From the NCBI GenBank assembly GCA_041178325.1, contig JBEGVN010000030.1, forward strand, positions 1 to 25,710: a stretch of 25,710 bases of DNA, given 5' to 3'. Below, one piece after another: positions 15,926-23,771 of the stretch. This stretch comes from UBA6136 sp041178325 (lineage in GTDB: Bacteria; Pseudomonadota; Gammaproteobacteria; Methylococcales; Methylococcaceae). The notes beneath the pieces are model-generated. The model ran no database searches. It saw nothing but the letters and a program-made list of their open reading frames with translations, and was not told where the DNA came from. How positions within the stretch are numbered: position 1 is the first letter of the stretch; every line of letters begins with the position of its first letter. Position numbers and translations under genes: made by a program.

Positions 15926-16611
15926 TGGTTCTCCAGATAGAAAGCGGCCAGAGGCAAATCCTCGGGTCGAGTGATTTTGATATTGTCAGGCCGTCCTTCA
16001 ACGATCCGTGGCTGATATCCCTTGAGCTCAATTGCACTGGCTTCATCAGTGACCAAATTCCCCCGCTCTGCGGCTTCTTCCAATGCCGACCTGAGTAGGC
16101 CATAGCGAAACATTTGGGGCGTCAATGCACGCCAGGTGGTACTTCGATCCGGCGTTCCGACAATGAGCCCTTGTTCTACGGTTTTAAGGGTGTCACTGAC
16201 GGGTAGCGCCAGAATACCGCCAACCGGATCATGCCGAAGGGTATCGATCAGCTTTTCGACATCGTTTTGGGTGAGGCAGAGGCGTGCGGCGTCATGTACG
16301 AGGACCCAGTCATCCGGGGCGGCAGTGTGTTCCAGACTTTTCAACGCGGAATAGACGGAATCGGAACGCTCACGACCGCCCTGTGCGCGGATAATGCGGG
16401 GATCCTTTGAGACAGCGAGATCATCCCAATAGCCGTCCTCGTCACCCAATGCAACCGCAATGGCTGAAATCTGTGAAACCGAAAGGATCCTTTCGAGGGT
16501 ATGCTCGAGTACTGTTTTTCCCAGGACTTCAAGATATTGTTTGGGAACAGCGCTTCCCATGCGCTTTCCGACGCCGGCAGCAGGGACAACGGCCCAGAAG
16601 TGATTAGTCAT
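15919..16611 (-). CDS. ispD: 2-C-methyl-D-erythritol 4-phosphate cytidylyltransferase
   Basis: The 230-residue nucleotidyltransferase joins CTP and methylerythritol phosphate. The N-terminal glycine-rich CTP loop reads PAAGVGKRMGSAVPKQYL (residues 10-27), with the catalytic Arg and Lys of the family. VLVHDAARLCL carries the metal-binding Asp, and later TDEASAIE and IKITRPEDLPLA are typical. It overlaps ispF by 7 bases. The preceding ftsB stop is 51 bases upstream, an unusually wide gap for this run; see the poly-C tract finding. Confidence 0.96.
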   Translation of the reverse strand: MTNHFWAVVPAAGVGKRMGSAVPKQYLEVLGKTVLEHTLERILSVSQISAIAVALGDEDGYWDDLAVSKDPRIIRAQGGRERSDSVYSALKSLEHTAAPDDWVLVHDAARLCLTQNDVEKLIDTLRHDPVGGILALPVSDTLKTVEQGLIVGTPDRSTTWRALTPQMFRYGLLRSALEEAAERGNLVTDEASAIELKGYQPRIVEGRPDNIKITRPEDLPLAAFYLENQC

Positions 16612-16662
16612 GCGTCACCAGTTACCCATGAGGCGATAGGAAAAACCCAGGCCAAACGACGA

Positions 16663-17067
16663 TCATGGGGGGGGGAGTGCCTCGTCCGGTTTGACGGGCG
16701 TCAGTGTCTTGCCTTTTGGCTTGGTCTTGGATTTTGTTCGTCCTTGAGATGGTTTTGCTGATCCGTCACTTTTGGGTGCCGGACTTTGTGATTCCTTGTC
16801 TTCGTATACCTGTACGAAAGTTTCGCCGGGTTTTACAAGTCCAAGATCATGTCGAGCTCGTTCTTCGATGGCATCCGTACCATCCCGAAGATCAGCCACG
16901 TCGGCCGCTACGGCCGCATTTCGAGCTCGGCGCTGTTCGCCTTCCTGACGTAACTCCTCAATACGTCCAAGTGTTTCCTTGTACTCACTCACGCCGCCAT
17001 CACCCCACCATAAACGGTATTGGAGGGCGGCAATCAGGAGTGCCAGGAAGGCAATCAGCTTGACCAA
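16663..17067 (-). CDS. ftsB: Cell division protein FtsB with C-terminal extension
   Basis: FtsB is a small bitopic membrane protein that joins FtsL and FtsQ in the divisome. From a TTG at 17067 the product has 134 residues: a short start, one membrane helix (LIAFLALLIAALQYRLWWG, ~4-22), a coiled coil rich in Glu and Arg, then the FtsB signature AIEERARHDLGLVKPGETFVQV. About 45 further residues, rich in Lys, Pro and Ser, extend beyond the ~100-residue E. coli protein. No ATG or GTG fits; AGAGAAG lies 5 bases before the TTG. The open frame continues back into eno, but that part is not FtsB-like. It follows eno by 19 bases, the conserved order. It ends at a nine-C tract. Confidence 0.85.
   Translation of the reverse strand: MVKLIAFLALLIAALQYRLWWGDGGVSEYKETLGRIEELRQEGEQRRARNAAVAADVADLRDGTDAIEERARHDLGLVKPGETFVQVYEDKESQSPAPKSDGSAKPSQGRTKSKTKPKGKTLTPVKPDEALPPP
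16667..16675 (-). repeat. Nine-C homopolymer tract at the end of ftsB
   Basis: Nine C on the - strand (nine G on +) encode the last three prolines before the TGA at 16665-16663. Loss of one C would extend the frame by about 19 codons to a TGA that overlaps the ispD ATG as ATGA. Confidence 0.9.
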
Positions 17068-17086
17068 GAGTGCTTCTCTTGGTGGA

Positions 17087-18370
17087 TTAGAAGGCCCGCT
17101 TGAAGGCGGACTTGCCAGCGTACTTTGCCTTGGGGCCCAGTTCCGCTTCGATCTTAAGAAGACGGTTGTACTTGGCAATACGATCTGAGCGACTGAGCGA
17201 GCCGGTCTTGATCTGTCCGGACCGGGTCGCAACAGCGAGGTCAGCAATCGTCGAATCTTCCGTTTCTCCGGAACGGTGAGACATAACTGTCGTGTAGCCG
17301 GCGGCATGGGCCATGTCGATAGCTTCCAGCGTTTCGGTCAGTGATCCGATCTGATTAACCTTGATGAGAATTGAATTTGCTACCTTGGCTTCAATACCCT
17401 TCTTCAGAATCGCAGGGTTAGTGACGAAAAGGTCATCGCCAACGATCTGGATCTTGTCGCCGAGCTTGTCCGTCATGATGCCCCAACCGTGCCAATCGCC
17501 TTCCGCCAGACCATCTTCGATGGAGATGATCGGGTACTTGTCGACCCAGGCTGCCAGATAATCGACAAACTCTTCAGAGGTAAACTTCTTGCCTTCGGAC
17601 TCAAGGTGGTAAAGACCATCTTTGTAGAACTCGGAGCTGGCAACATCAAGACCGAGGAAGATGTCCTTGCCAGCAACATAGCCTGCATTGCTGATCGCTT
17701 CGAGGATCACTTCAATGGCAGATTCGTTGGACGGGAGGTTAGGGGCAAAGCCACCTTCATCACCAACGCCAGTGGCGAGACCGCGGTCGTGCAGAACTTT
17801 CTTCAGTGCGTGGAAGACTTCTGCGCCATAGCGGATGGCTTCACGGAAGTTTGGTGCACCAACGGGCAGAATCATGAATTCCTGCATGTCGACACTGTTG
17901 TCGGCATGGGCGCCACCGTTGATGATGTTCATCATCGGGACGGGCAGGAGGTATTCGCTATCATTGTTGAGGAAAGCATAAAGCGGCTTGCCCGCTTCCT
18001 GCGCTGAAGCACGAGCGGCGGCCAGAGAGACACCAAGGATAGCGTTTGCACCGAGACGGCCCTTATTATCAGTTCCGTCAAGGTCAATCATCTTCTTGTC
18101 CAGAGCCTTCTGGTCGGCAGCATCCAGTCCAATCACCGCTGAGCGAAGTTCACCATTGACGTTTGCAACCGCCTTGGTAACGCCCTTGCCCAGATAGCGG
18201 GATTTGTCGCCATCGCGAAGTTCGATCGCTTCGCGCGAACCCGTGGATGCCCCGGAGGGGACCATGGCGCTGCCTACAGCGCCTGACTCAAGGATGACGT
18301 CAACAGCGACCGTCGGGTTGCCGCGAGAGTCAAGGACTTCAAGGGCTTTCACATCAACAATTTTGCTCAT
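17087..18370 (-). CDS. eno: Enolase (phosphopyruvate hydratase)
   Basis: The 427-residue glycolytic enzyme interconverts 2-phosphoglycerate and phosphoenolpyruvate and is also a degradosome partner in gammaproteobacteria. Visible marks are SGASTGSREAIELRDGD, HADNSVDMQEFMILPVGAP, the Mg ligands in FLGLDVASSEFY, SIEDGLAEGDW and IVGDDLFVTNP, the catalytic Lys in ILIKVNQIGSLTET, and the signature SHRSGETEDSTIADLAVA. It has a strong ribosome binding site and lies 44 bases after kdsA, so it may have its own promoter as well as read-through. ftsB follows. Confidence 0.98.
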   Translation of the reverse strand: MSKIVDVKALEVLDSRGNPTVAVDVILESGAVGSAMVPSGASTGSREAIELRDGDKSRYLGKGVTKAVANVNGELRSAVIGLDAADQKALDKKMIDLDGTDNKGRLGANAILGVSLAAARASAQEAGKPLYAFLNNDSEYLLPVPMMNIINGGAHADNSVDMQEFMILPVGAPNFREAIRYGAEVFHALKKVLHDRGLATGVGDEGGFAPNLPSNESAIEVILEAISNAGYVAGKDIFLGLDVASSEFYKDGLYHLESEGKKFTSEEFVDYLAAWVDKYPIISIEDGLAEGDWHGWGIMTDKLGDKIQIVGDDLFVTNPAILKKGIEAKVANSILIKVNQIGSLTETLEAIDMAHAAGYTTVMSHRSGETEDSTIADLAVATRSGQIKTGSLSRSDRIAKYNRLLKIEAELGPKAKYAGKSAFKRAF

Positions 18371-18380
18371 CGGGTTTGAT

Positions 18381-18385
18381 CTCCT
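18381..18385 (-). promoter_or_regulatory. Ribosome binding site of eno
   Basis: AGGAG on the - strand lies 10 bases before the eno ATG, one of the best sites in the run and in keeping with a highly expressed enzyme. Confidence 0.75.
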
Positions 18386-18414
18386 GTGATCAAAAAGTAA
18401 AGGTTAGAAAAGTA

Positions 18415-19236
18415 TCAAAGCAGGGGTTGGCTTTTGACTGCGGAATCAATGGTCTTGAGCGTCTCCAGAAGCTCACGCATTCTATGGAGCGGCCAGGAGT
18501 TGGGGCCGTCGCTCAATGCTTTTTCAGGGTCCGGATGGGTTTCCATAAACAGTCCTGCAATACCAACAGCCAAAGCCGCCCTAGCGAGAGCGGGAACAAA
18601 TTCGCGCTGACCGCCGGAACTATTACCCTGTCCGCCTGGTAGCTGGACGGAGTGGGTTGCATCAAACACGACAGGGCAGCCGGTATCGCGCATGATCATC
18701 AAAGAGCGCATGTCCGAAACCAGGTTGTTGTATCCGAATGAAACCCCACGCTCGCACGCCATGATCTTGGTATTGCCGGTGGCGGTAGCTTTGTCGATCA
18801 CGTTCTTCATGTCCCAGGGGGCTAAGAACTGACCTTTCTTGATATTCACCGGCCGCCCGAGACGGGCGACGCTTTGGATGAAGTTGGTTTGCCTGCAGAG
18901 GAAGGCAGGGGTCTGGAGTACATCGACAACCGCAGCAACCTCTGTCAGAGGGGTATCCTCGTGAACATCGGTCAGGACGGGAACTCCGATTTGACGCTTC
19001 ACCTCAGACAGAATCCTGAGACCTTCAGAGACGCCTGGTCCCCTGAAACTGTTTCCAGAGGAGCGGTTGGCCTTGTCAAAGGAGGATTTGTAGATAAAGG
19101 GAATCCCCAGGGCCTGCGTTAACTCGCGAAGGGTCCCGGCGGTATCAATGGCCAGAGCTTCACTTTCGATCACGCAGGGGCCAGCGATCAGGAAGAAAGG
19201 TTGATCGATGCCTGCCTCAAAGCCGCACAGCTTCAT
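18415..19236 (-). CDS. kdsA: 3-deoxy-8-phosphooctulonate synthase
   Basis: The 273-residue TIM-barrel enzyme condenses phosphoenolpyruvate with arabinose 5-phosphate to give KDO 8-phosphate for lipopolysaccharide. Marks are IAGPCVIES near residue 17, the KSSFDKANRSSGNSFRGPG loop, TDVHED, the LCRQTNFI segment and the VVFDATHSVQLPGG motif. The first of these has the Cys found in the metal-dependent type, while the conserved KANRS is common to both classes. Its presence indicates a Gram-negative outer membrane. The ATG overlaps the pyrG TGA (ATGA). Confidence 0.97.
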   Translation of the reverse strand: MKLCGFEAGIDQPFFLIAGPCVIESEALAIDTAGTLRELTQALGIPFIYKSSFDKANRSSGNSFRGPGVSEGLRILSEVKRQIGVPVLTDVHEDTPLTEVAAVVDVLQTPAFLCRQTNFIQSVARLGRPVNIKKGQFLAPWDMKNVIDKATATGNTKIMACERGVSFGYNNLVSDMRSLMIMRDTGCPVVFDATHSVQLPGGQGNSSGGQREFVPALARAALAVGIAGLFMETHPDPEKALSDGPNSWPLHRMRELLETLKTIDSAVKSQPLL

Positions 19237-20870
19237 GTGTCGCTCCGATTTTCAACGTGATCTCGCGCGGCCCTTATGAAGCCGGTGAAAAGGGGGTGTC
19301 CCTTCCGCGGGGTCGAGGTGAATTCTGGATGGAACTGGCAGGCGAGGAACCATGGATGTCCCGGGATTTCAATGGCTTCAACCAACTTGCCATCCAGCGA
19401 GGTTCCGCAAACCTTGAGTCCTTTATTTACGAGGGTTTCAAGATAGGAGTTATTAAATTCGTAACGGTGACGATGACGTTCAATGACTTCAGGGGCACCA
19501 TAAACTTCCCTTCCCAGGCTGCCTTCAACCAGTTTGCAGGCTTGTCCACCGAGACGCATGGTGCCTCCAATATCCGAAGCCTCAGATCGGTGTTCGATCT
19601 GGCCTGAAGCATCTTGCCATTCCGTGATCAATGCGATCACAGGGTGAGGGGTCTTCGCGTCGAATTCCGTACTGTGTGCACCAGTCAGTCCAGCCATGTT
19701 GCGGGCAAACTCGATAACCGCGACCTGCATGCCAAGACAAATGCCAAGGTAGGGAATTCCGGATTCTCTCGCGTAACGGACAGTCCTGATTTTCCCTTCG
19801 ACACCTCTCTCACCAAAGCCCCCTGGAACGAGAATGGCGTCAATGTGATGGAGCATGGAGCGCGGATCATCGCCAATGTCTTCAGAATCAAAATAATGGA
19901 TCTTGACCTTGGTCCGCGTCTTGATGCCGGCATGAATCAGGGCCTCTGAAAGTGACTTGTACGCATCTGTATGGTGAACGTACTTTCCGACCATCGCGAC
20001 ATTGACCTCTCGGTCCCAGTGCGTCAGGCCATCAATCACAGCCTCCCATTCTGATAGGTCAGCAGCCGGTGCATCAATATGCAGCTTTCTGACCACGATC
20101 TCGTCCAGACGCTGGGCATGGAGCAGGGAAGGGATTCGATAGATCGTGTCGGCGTCAACTGCCGTGATGACGGCAGCCTCGCTGACGTTCGTAAAGAGAG
20201 CAATTTTCCGGCGTTCAGATTCAGGAATCATCCGATCCGATCGGCAGATGAGGACATCAGGTTGGATGCCAATCGTCCTGAGTTCCTTGACCGAGTGTTG
20301 TGTGGGCTTGGTCTTGAGTTCGCCCGCCGTTCCAATATAGGGCACCAAGGTCAGGTGAATGAACAGCGTTTGTTCCTCGCCAAGCTCAACCCGCATTTGG
20401 CGGATAGCTTCAAGGAAGGGTTGTGACTCAATATCGCCAACGGTTCCGCCAATTTCAATGAGTGCGACATCGTAGCCTTCAGCACTCAACTGAATGACCC
20501 GCTTTATCTCATCGGTGATGTGGGGGATGACCTGAACCGTGGCGCCCAGATATTCGCCCCGGCGCTCTTTGCGGATGACGTTTTCGTATATTTGTCCGGT
20601 CGTCCAGTTATTAACCTTTCCCATCGTGCTTCTCAGGAAGCGCTCATAATGACCAAGGTCAAGATCGGTCTCTGCCCCATCGGAGGTCACGAAGACCTCG
20701 CCATGCTGGAATGGGCTCATGGTTCCAGGATCCACATTAATGTAGGGATCCAGTTTGGTCATGGTGACCTTGAGTCCGCGGGCTTCGAGAATGGCGCCCA
20801 ATGATGAGGCTGCAATTCCCTTGCCCAGCGAAGATACGACGCCGCCGGTGATGAAAATGTATTTGGTCAT
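19233..20870 (-). CDS. pyrG: CTP synthase
   Basis: The 545-residue enzyme aminates UTP to CTP using glutamine. The N-terminal synthetase domain begins KYIFITGGVVSSLGKGI with its P-loop, followed by KLDPYINVDPGTMSPFQHGE. The C-terminal glutamine amidotransferase domain has the oxyanion region PGGFGERG, the nucleophile elbow GICLGMQ with its Cys, and the His-Glu pair in QFHPEF. Length equals the E. coli enzyme (545). It heads the - strand run and overlaps kdsA by 4 bases; a promoter is predicted about 90 bases upstream. Confidence 0.98.
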   Translation of the reverse strand: MTKYIFITGGVVSSLGKGIAASSLGAILEARGLKVTMTKLDPYINVDPGTMSPFQHGEVFVTSDGAETDLDLGHYERFLRSTMGKVNNWTTGQIYENVIRKERRGEYLGATVQVIPHITDEIKRVIQLSAEGYDVALIEIGGTVGDIESQPFLEAIRQMRVELGEEQTLFIHLTLVPYIGTAGELKTKPTQHSVKELRTIGIQPDVLICRSDRMIPESERRKIALFTNVSEAAVITAVDADTIYRIPSLLHAQRLDEIVVRKLHIDAPAADLSEWEAVIDGLTHWDREVNVAMVGKYVHHTDAYKSLSEALIHAGIKTRTKVKIHYFDSEDIGDDPRSMLHHIDAILVPGGFGERGVEGKIRTVRYARESGIPYLGICLGMQVAVIEFARNMAGLTGAHSTEFDAKTPHPVIALITEWQDASGQIEHRSEASDIGGTMRLGGQACKLVEGSLGREVYGAPEVIERHRHRYEFNNSYLETLVNKGLKVCGTSLDGKLVEAIEIPGHPWFLACQFHPEFTSTPRKGHPLFTGFIRAARDHVENRSDT

Positions 20871-20957
20871 TCGGGATGATGGAGTGTTTGGCGATCCGAA
20901 GGGCGCCTGGAACGTCCCACGAAATGATGCTGGATGTCCGGACCAGACTATGCGTTT

Positions 20958-20986
20958 ATTTTACTTCAGCTGAGCCCCCGAGTCAT
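20958..20986 (-). promoter_or_regulatory. Predicted sigma-70-type promoter for pyrG
   Basis: On the - strand, ATGACT (20986-20981) and TAAAAT (20963-20958) are 17 bases apart, matching the consensus boxes at four and five of six positions. Transcription would start near 20951, leaving a leader of about 80 bases before the pyrG ATG. It lies in the gap shared with the divergent lipoprotein gene. Confidence 0.45.
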
Positions 20987-21056
20987 GGGCATTGGGTAAC
21001 CTTATTTGCGCGCTTGGGTTAACATCAGTCAATTGATCATCTCCTGGGAGTGTTCC

Positions 21057-21395
21057 ATGCGGTCCGTGCTTCGTTCTTCCATGCTTTTCACCTTACTTTC
21101 GATGGTCCTGTCTGGATGCGTCTGGGTTGATCTCAATCCCAAGGGAGAAGAGGTTAAGGTTCTGACGCCTGCCGAAGCCTCACGGTGTAAACGTATCGGT
21201 CATGTCGAATCCAATACGGCTGCAGACATTGCAGGGATCCCACGGGATGATGAGTCGCTTAACAATGAACTGACACGCCTTGCGCGCAATCACGCGGGTG
21301 AGCTCGGTGGCAATGGGGTCGTTGCTATCGGTACCCCCAAGAATGGACAGCAGTCGTTTAACGTGTTCCGGTGCCCCTCGAGCGCAACCCGCTAA
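21057..21395 (+). CDS. DUF4156-like outer-membrane lipoprotein
   Basis: The 112-residue product has a lipoprotein signal: basic start, hydrophobic run, then LSGC with the lipid-carrying Cys near residue 20. The mature part has CKRIGHVESNTAADIAGIPR and ends in GGNGVVAIGTPKNGQQSFNVFRC. This pattern, with a late Cys pair and a N-E-L-T-R-L-A-R helix, resembles DUF4156 proteins, some of which are related to RcsF. Function is unknown. The ATG at 21057 has GGGAG upstream; a longer start at 21006 would bury the signal. It sits between the oppositely oriented tilS and pyrG, and its stop overlaps that of tilS. Confidence 0.75.
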   Translation: MRSVLRSSMLFTLLSMVLSGCVWVDLNPKGEEVKVLTPAEASRCKRIGHVESNTAADIAGIPRDDESLNNELTRLARNHAGELGGNGVVAIGTPKNGQQSFNVFRCPSSATR

Positions 21396-22759
21396 ATTCG
21401 AGTTGACTGAAGGGCTTCCAGTGCCCCCGTTGGATCAATGCCCTCCGGCGGGCGCCAACGCGGTCTGGGAACCGAATGCCATTGGGCATGTGTGAATATC
21501 TCTGAGTTGAGCCAAAAGCCCCCAACACTGGCGAGCATACCTCCAAGGTAGAGCAGGGGAATATGTGATCGCACCCAGTGTGGTAAGCGATGCTCTTGAA
21601 AAAGATCCTTCAGTGCATGATGGCCTCGGCGGCCCTCCAGCTGGATTTTTTCGCCGCCCTGCCTGTAGCGAATCTGAATCACTGAAGAATCCCAGTAACT
21701 ATCCATTGATTCCATTTCGCAGTTAAAGGCCATGGTCCCATTGCCGCCGGGCAATATGAGAGGTTTTCGCCAGTCCGACCAGGTGCAGGGGGAAGGCTGT
21801 TCGAAAAACGGAATCCGGTAGGCTACATTCCGATAGCGATGAAGTCGGCTTCCATCAGGAAGCAGGATCATGGGCGTTCGATCTGTCCCCGATCTGAACA
21901 GCTCTTCAATGATACTGATGATCATTCGCTCCGATGGCATACGCAGCGAATGATGTGAAAACCAGCCTCGAATCGCAAGACGCAAGGCCGAAGGGTCAAG
22001 GTGTTCGGCTGCGCTCAGGTCAAAATGACCCTCAGGCGCTATTTTCTCTGCCAGGGCCTGTTGTTGCTTTCGCTGCTGTTCCGCAGCGTCTGCTGCGTGC
22101 CGTGCTGTTCGTGACAGAACCCGAGAGGTTGCCGGCCAGCGCTCCTTGATTTTTGGGATGATAGTGTGGCGAAGGTAATTGCGATCAAACCGCGTATCTT
22201 GATTGCTCTGATCGTCTATCCAGCACAAACCATGCTGTTGGGCATAATTGAGAATGTGATGGCTTTCGATACGAAGGAAAGGCCTCAGTAATACCCCTGC
22301 ACCCAGTGGGGCGCTTTCTGGCATGCCTGAAATTCCTTCAAGCCCTGCACCGCGCAAAAGTTGGAGCAGAACCGTTTCGGCTTGATCATCCTGATGATGA
22401 GCCATCAGCAATAAATCATCCTGGGCAATCAAGGTGTGGAAGACCTGGTACCGTGCTATTCGTGCAGCTTCTTCGGGGCTTTCCCCAGGATTCCCCTTTG
22501 CATTGACCTTCTGGATGGTCAGTGGGATCGTGAATAAATCACATAGTTCCTGGCAGGATCTTGCCCATCGGTCGGCATCTTGATGTAAGCCGTGATGGAC
22601 ATGTATGGCCCTCAGCGAAAGATTCGGATACCGGTGACGAATCGATGCACAAAGGTGGAGAAGGACGGTTGAGTCCCGTCCCCCGCTTAGTGCAATCCAG
22701 CCAGTCCGGGTTCCCTGGTAATGAGCCAGTTGTCGGGCGATGTGATCCGGATGAAGCAG
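21392..22759 (-). CDS. tilS: tRNA(Ile)-lysidine synthase TilS, non-canonical start
   Basis: TilS attaches lysine to C34 of the AUA-reading tRNA-Ile and is essential. The ATP-pyrophosphatase P-loop reads ALSGGRDSTVLLHL at 22696-22655; IHVHHGL and MAHHQDDQAETVLLQLLRG follow, and the C-terminal substrate domains end in WRPPEGIDP. The frame is open from a TAA at 22771-22769 but has no ATG, GTG or TTG before the P-loop. A CTG at 22759, four bases after AAAGAGG, would give (M)LHPDHIARQL, the usual TilS N-terminus, and 455 residues. An ATC or ATT start is the alternative. It lies 19 bases after accA. A TTG at 22432 that keeps the frame would remove the active site. Confidence 0.85.
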   Translation of the reverse strand: MLHPDHIARQLAHYQGTRTGWIALSGGRDSTVLLHLCASIRHRYPNLSLRAIHVHHGLHQDADRWARSCQELCDLFTIPLTIQKVNAKGNPGESPEEAARIARYQVFHTLIAQDDLLLMAHHQDDQAETVLLQLLRGAGLEGISGMPESAPLGAGVLLRPFLRIESHHILNYAQQHGLCWIDDQSNQDTRFDRNYLRHTIIPKIKERWPATSRVLSRTARHAADAAEQQRKQQQALAEKIAPEGHFDLSAAEHLDPSALRLAIRGWFSHHSLRMPSERMIISIIEELFRSGTDRTPMILLPDGSRLHRYRNVAYRIPFFEQPSPCTWSDWRKPLILPGGNGTMAFNCEMESMDSYWDSSVIQIRYRQGGEKIQLEGRRGHHALKDLFQEHRLPHWVRSHIPLLYLGGMLASVGGFWLNSEIFTHAQWHSVPRPRWRPPEGIDPTGALEALQSTRI

Positions 22760-22763
22760 ACAG

Positions 22764-22770
22764 CCTCTTT
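22764..22770 (-). promoter_or_regulatory. Likely ribosome binding site of tilS
   Basis: AAAGAGG on the - strand ends four bases before the CTG at 22759. It is the best Shine-Dalgarno-like site in the gap and is the main support for that unusual start. Confidence 0.5.
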
Positions 22771-22778
22771 ATTCAAAG

Positions 22779-23744
22779 TTAGGCGATGGCCTCTTCAAAC
22801 ACCCCATAAGACATAAGCTTTTGATGGCGTTCGGACAGGAGGCGTTCTCTGGGGATCATGGCGAGTTCCTCAAGGTTACGCTTGAGTGTCGACTTGAGGT
22901 TTTCGGCGGTCTTTTCACGATCCCGATGGCAGCCGCCTAGGGGTTCTGAAACCACCTCATCAATCAGTCCAAGATCCATCAACCGATCGGAAGTGATTCC
23001 CATTGCTTCTGCCGCAAGTTCGGCCTTGTCGGCGCTTTTCCAGAGGATGGAGGCGCAACCTTCAGGCGAGATCACGGAATAGGTGCTGTATTGCAGCATC
23101 AAAAGCCGATCGCCAACACCGATGGCAAGGGCGCCACCGGATCCGCCTTCCCCTATGACGGTGCAAATAATCGGTGTATTGAGCGTTGCCATCTCAAAAA
23201 GATTGCGGGCAATTGCTTCACTTTGGCCACGTTCCTCGGCGTTAATGCCAGGGTACGCCCCAGGGGTATCGATCAGGCAGACTATCGGGAGCTTAAACCG
23301 TTCAGCAAGTTTCATGAGGCGGAGCGCCTTGCGGTAACCTTCTGGACGAGGCATTCCGAAGTTGCGATGAATTTTTTCCTTGGTATCACGGCCTTTTTGA
23401 TGACCGATCAGCATGACCGGAATTCCATCGAGCTTTGCTATGCCTCCAACGATTGCAGGATCATCAGCAAAGGTGCGATCGCCATGCAATTCCTTGAAAT
23501 CCTGAAAAATCAGGTCCACATAATCCAGCGTATAGAGGCGCTGCGGATGACGTGACAGTTGGGAAATCTGCCATGCGCTAAGGTTCGAAAAGACCTGCTC
23601 AGTCAGTTTGCGACTCTTTTCCTCAAGCTTGGTAATTTCCTCGCTGATGTTGATTTCATTGTCGAATCCCACTCGACGAAGTTCGTCGATCTTGGCCTGA
23701 AGGTCGGCGATGGGTTGTTCGAATTCGAGGAAATTGAGATCCAT
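22779..23744 (-). CDS. accA: Acetyl-CoA carboxylase carboxyltransferase, alpha subunit
   Basis: The 321-residue protein pairs with AccD to transfer the carboxyl group from biotin to acetyl-CoA, the first step of fatty acid synthesis. It begins MDLNFLEFEQPIADLQAKI with a helical segment, then shows FKELHGDRTFADDPAIVGG, GHQKGRDTKEKIHRNFGMP, DTPGAYPGINAEERGQSEAIA and IGEGGSGGALAIGVGD, the glycine-rich acyl-CoA site. Length matches E. coli AccA (319). It precedes tilS, a common gammaproteobacterial pair, and lies 27 bases after the dienelactone hydrolase gene. Confidence 0.97.
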   Translation of the reverse strand: MDLNFLEFEQPIADLQAKIDELRRVGFDNEINISEEITKLEEKSRKLTEQVFSNLSAWQISQLSRHPQRLYTLDYVDLIFQDFKELHGDRTFADDPAIVGGIAKLDGIPVMLIGHQKGRDTKEKIHRNFGMPRPEGYRKALRLMKLAERFKLPIVCLIDTPGAYPGINAEERGQSEAIARNLFEMATLNTPIICTVIGEGGSGGALAIGVGDRLLMLQYSTYSVISPEGCASILWKSADKAELAAEAMGITSDRLMDLGLIDEVVSEPLGGCHRDREKTAENLKSTLKRNLEELAMIPRERLLSERHQKLMSYGVFEEAIA

Positions 23745-23771
23745 GCGTGATATCCGATAAAAGCTGACCGA

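Noticed and set aside
17068..17307. Open frame upstream of ftsB inside eno
   Set aside because: It lies wholly within enolase codons and gives low-complexity residues unlike FtsB.
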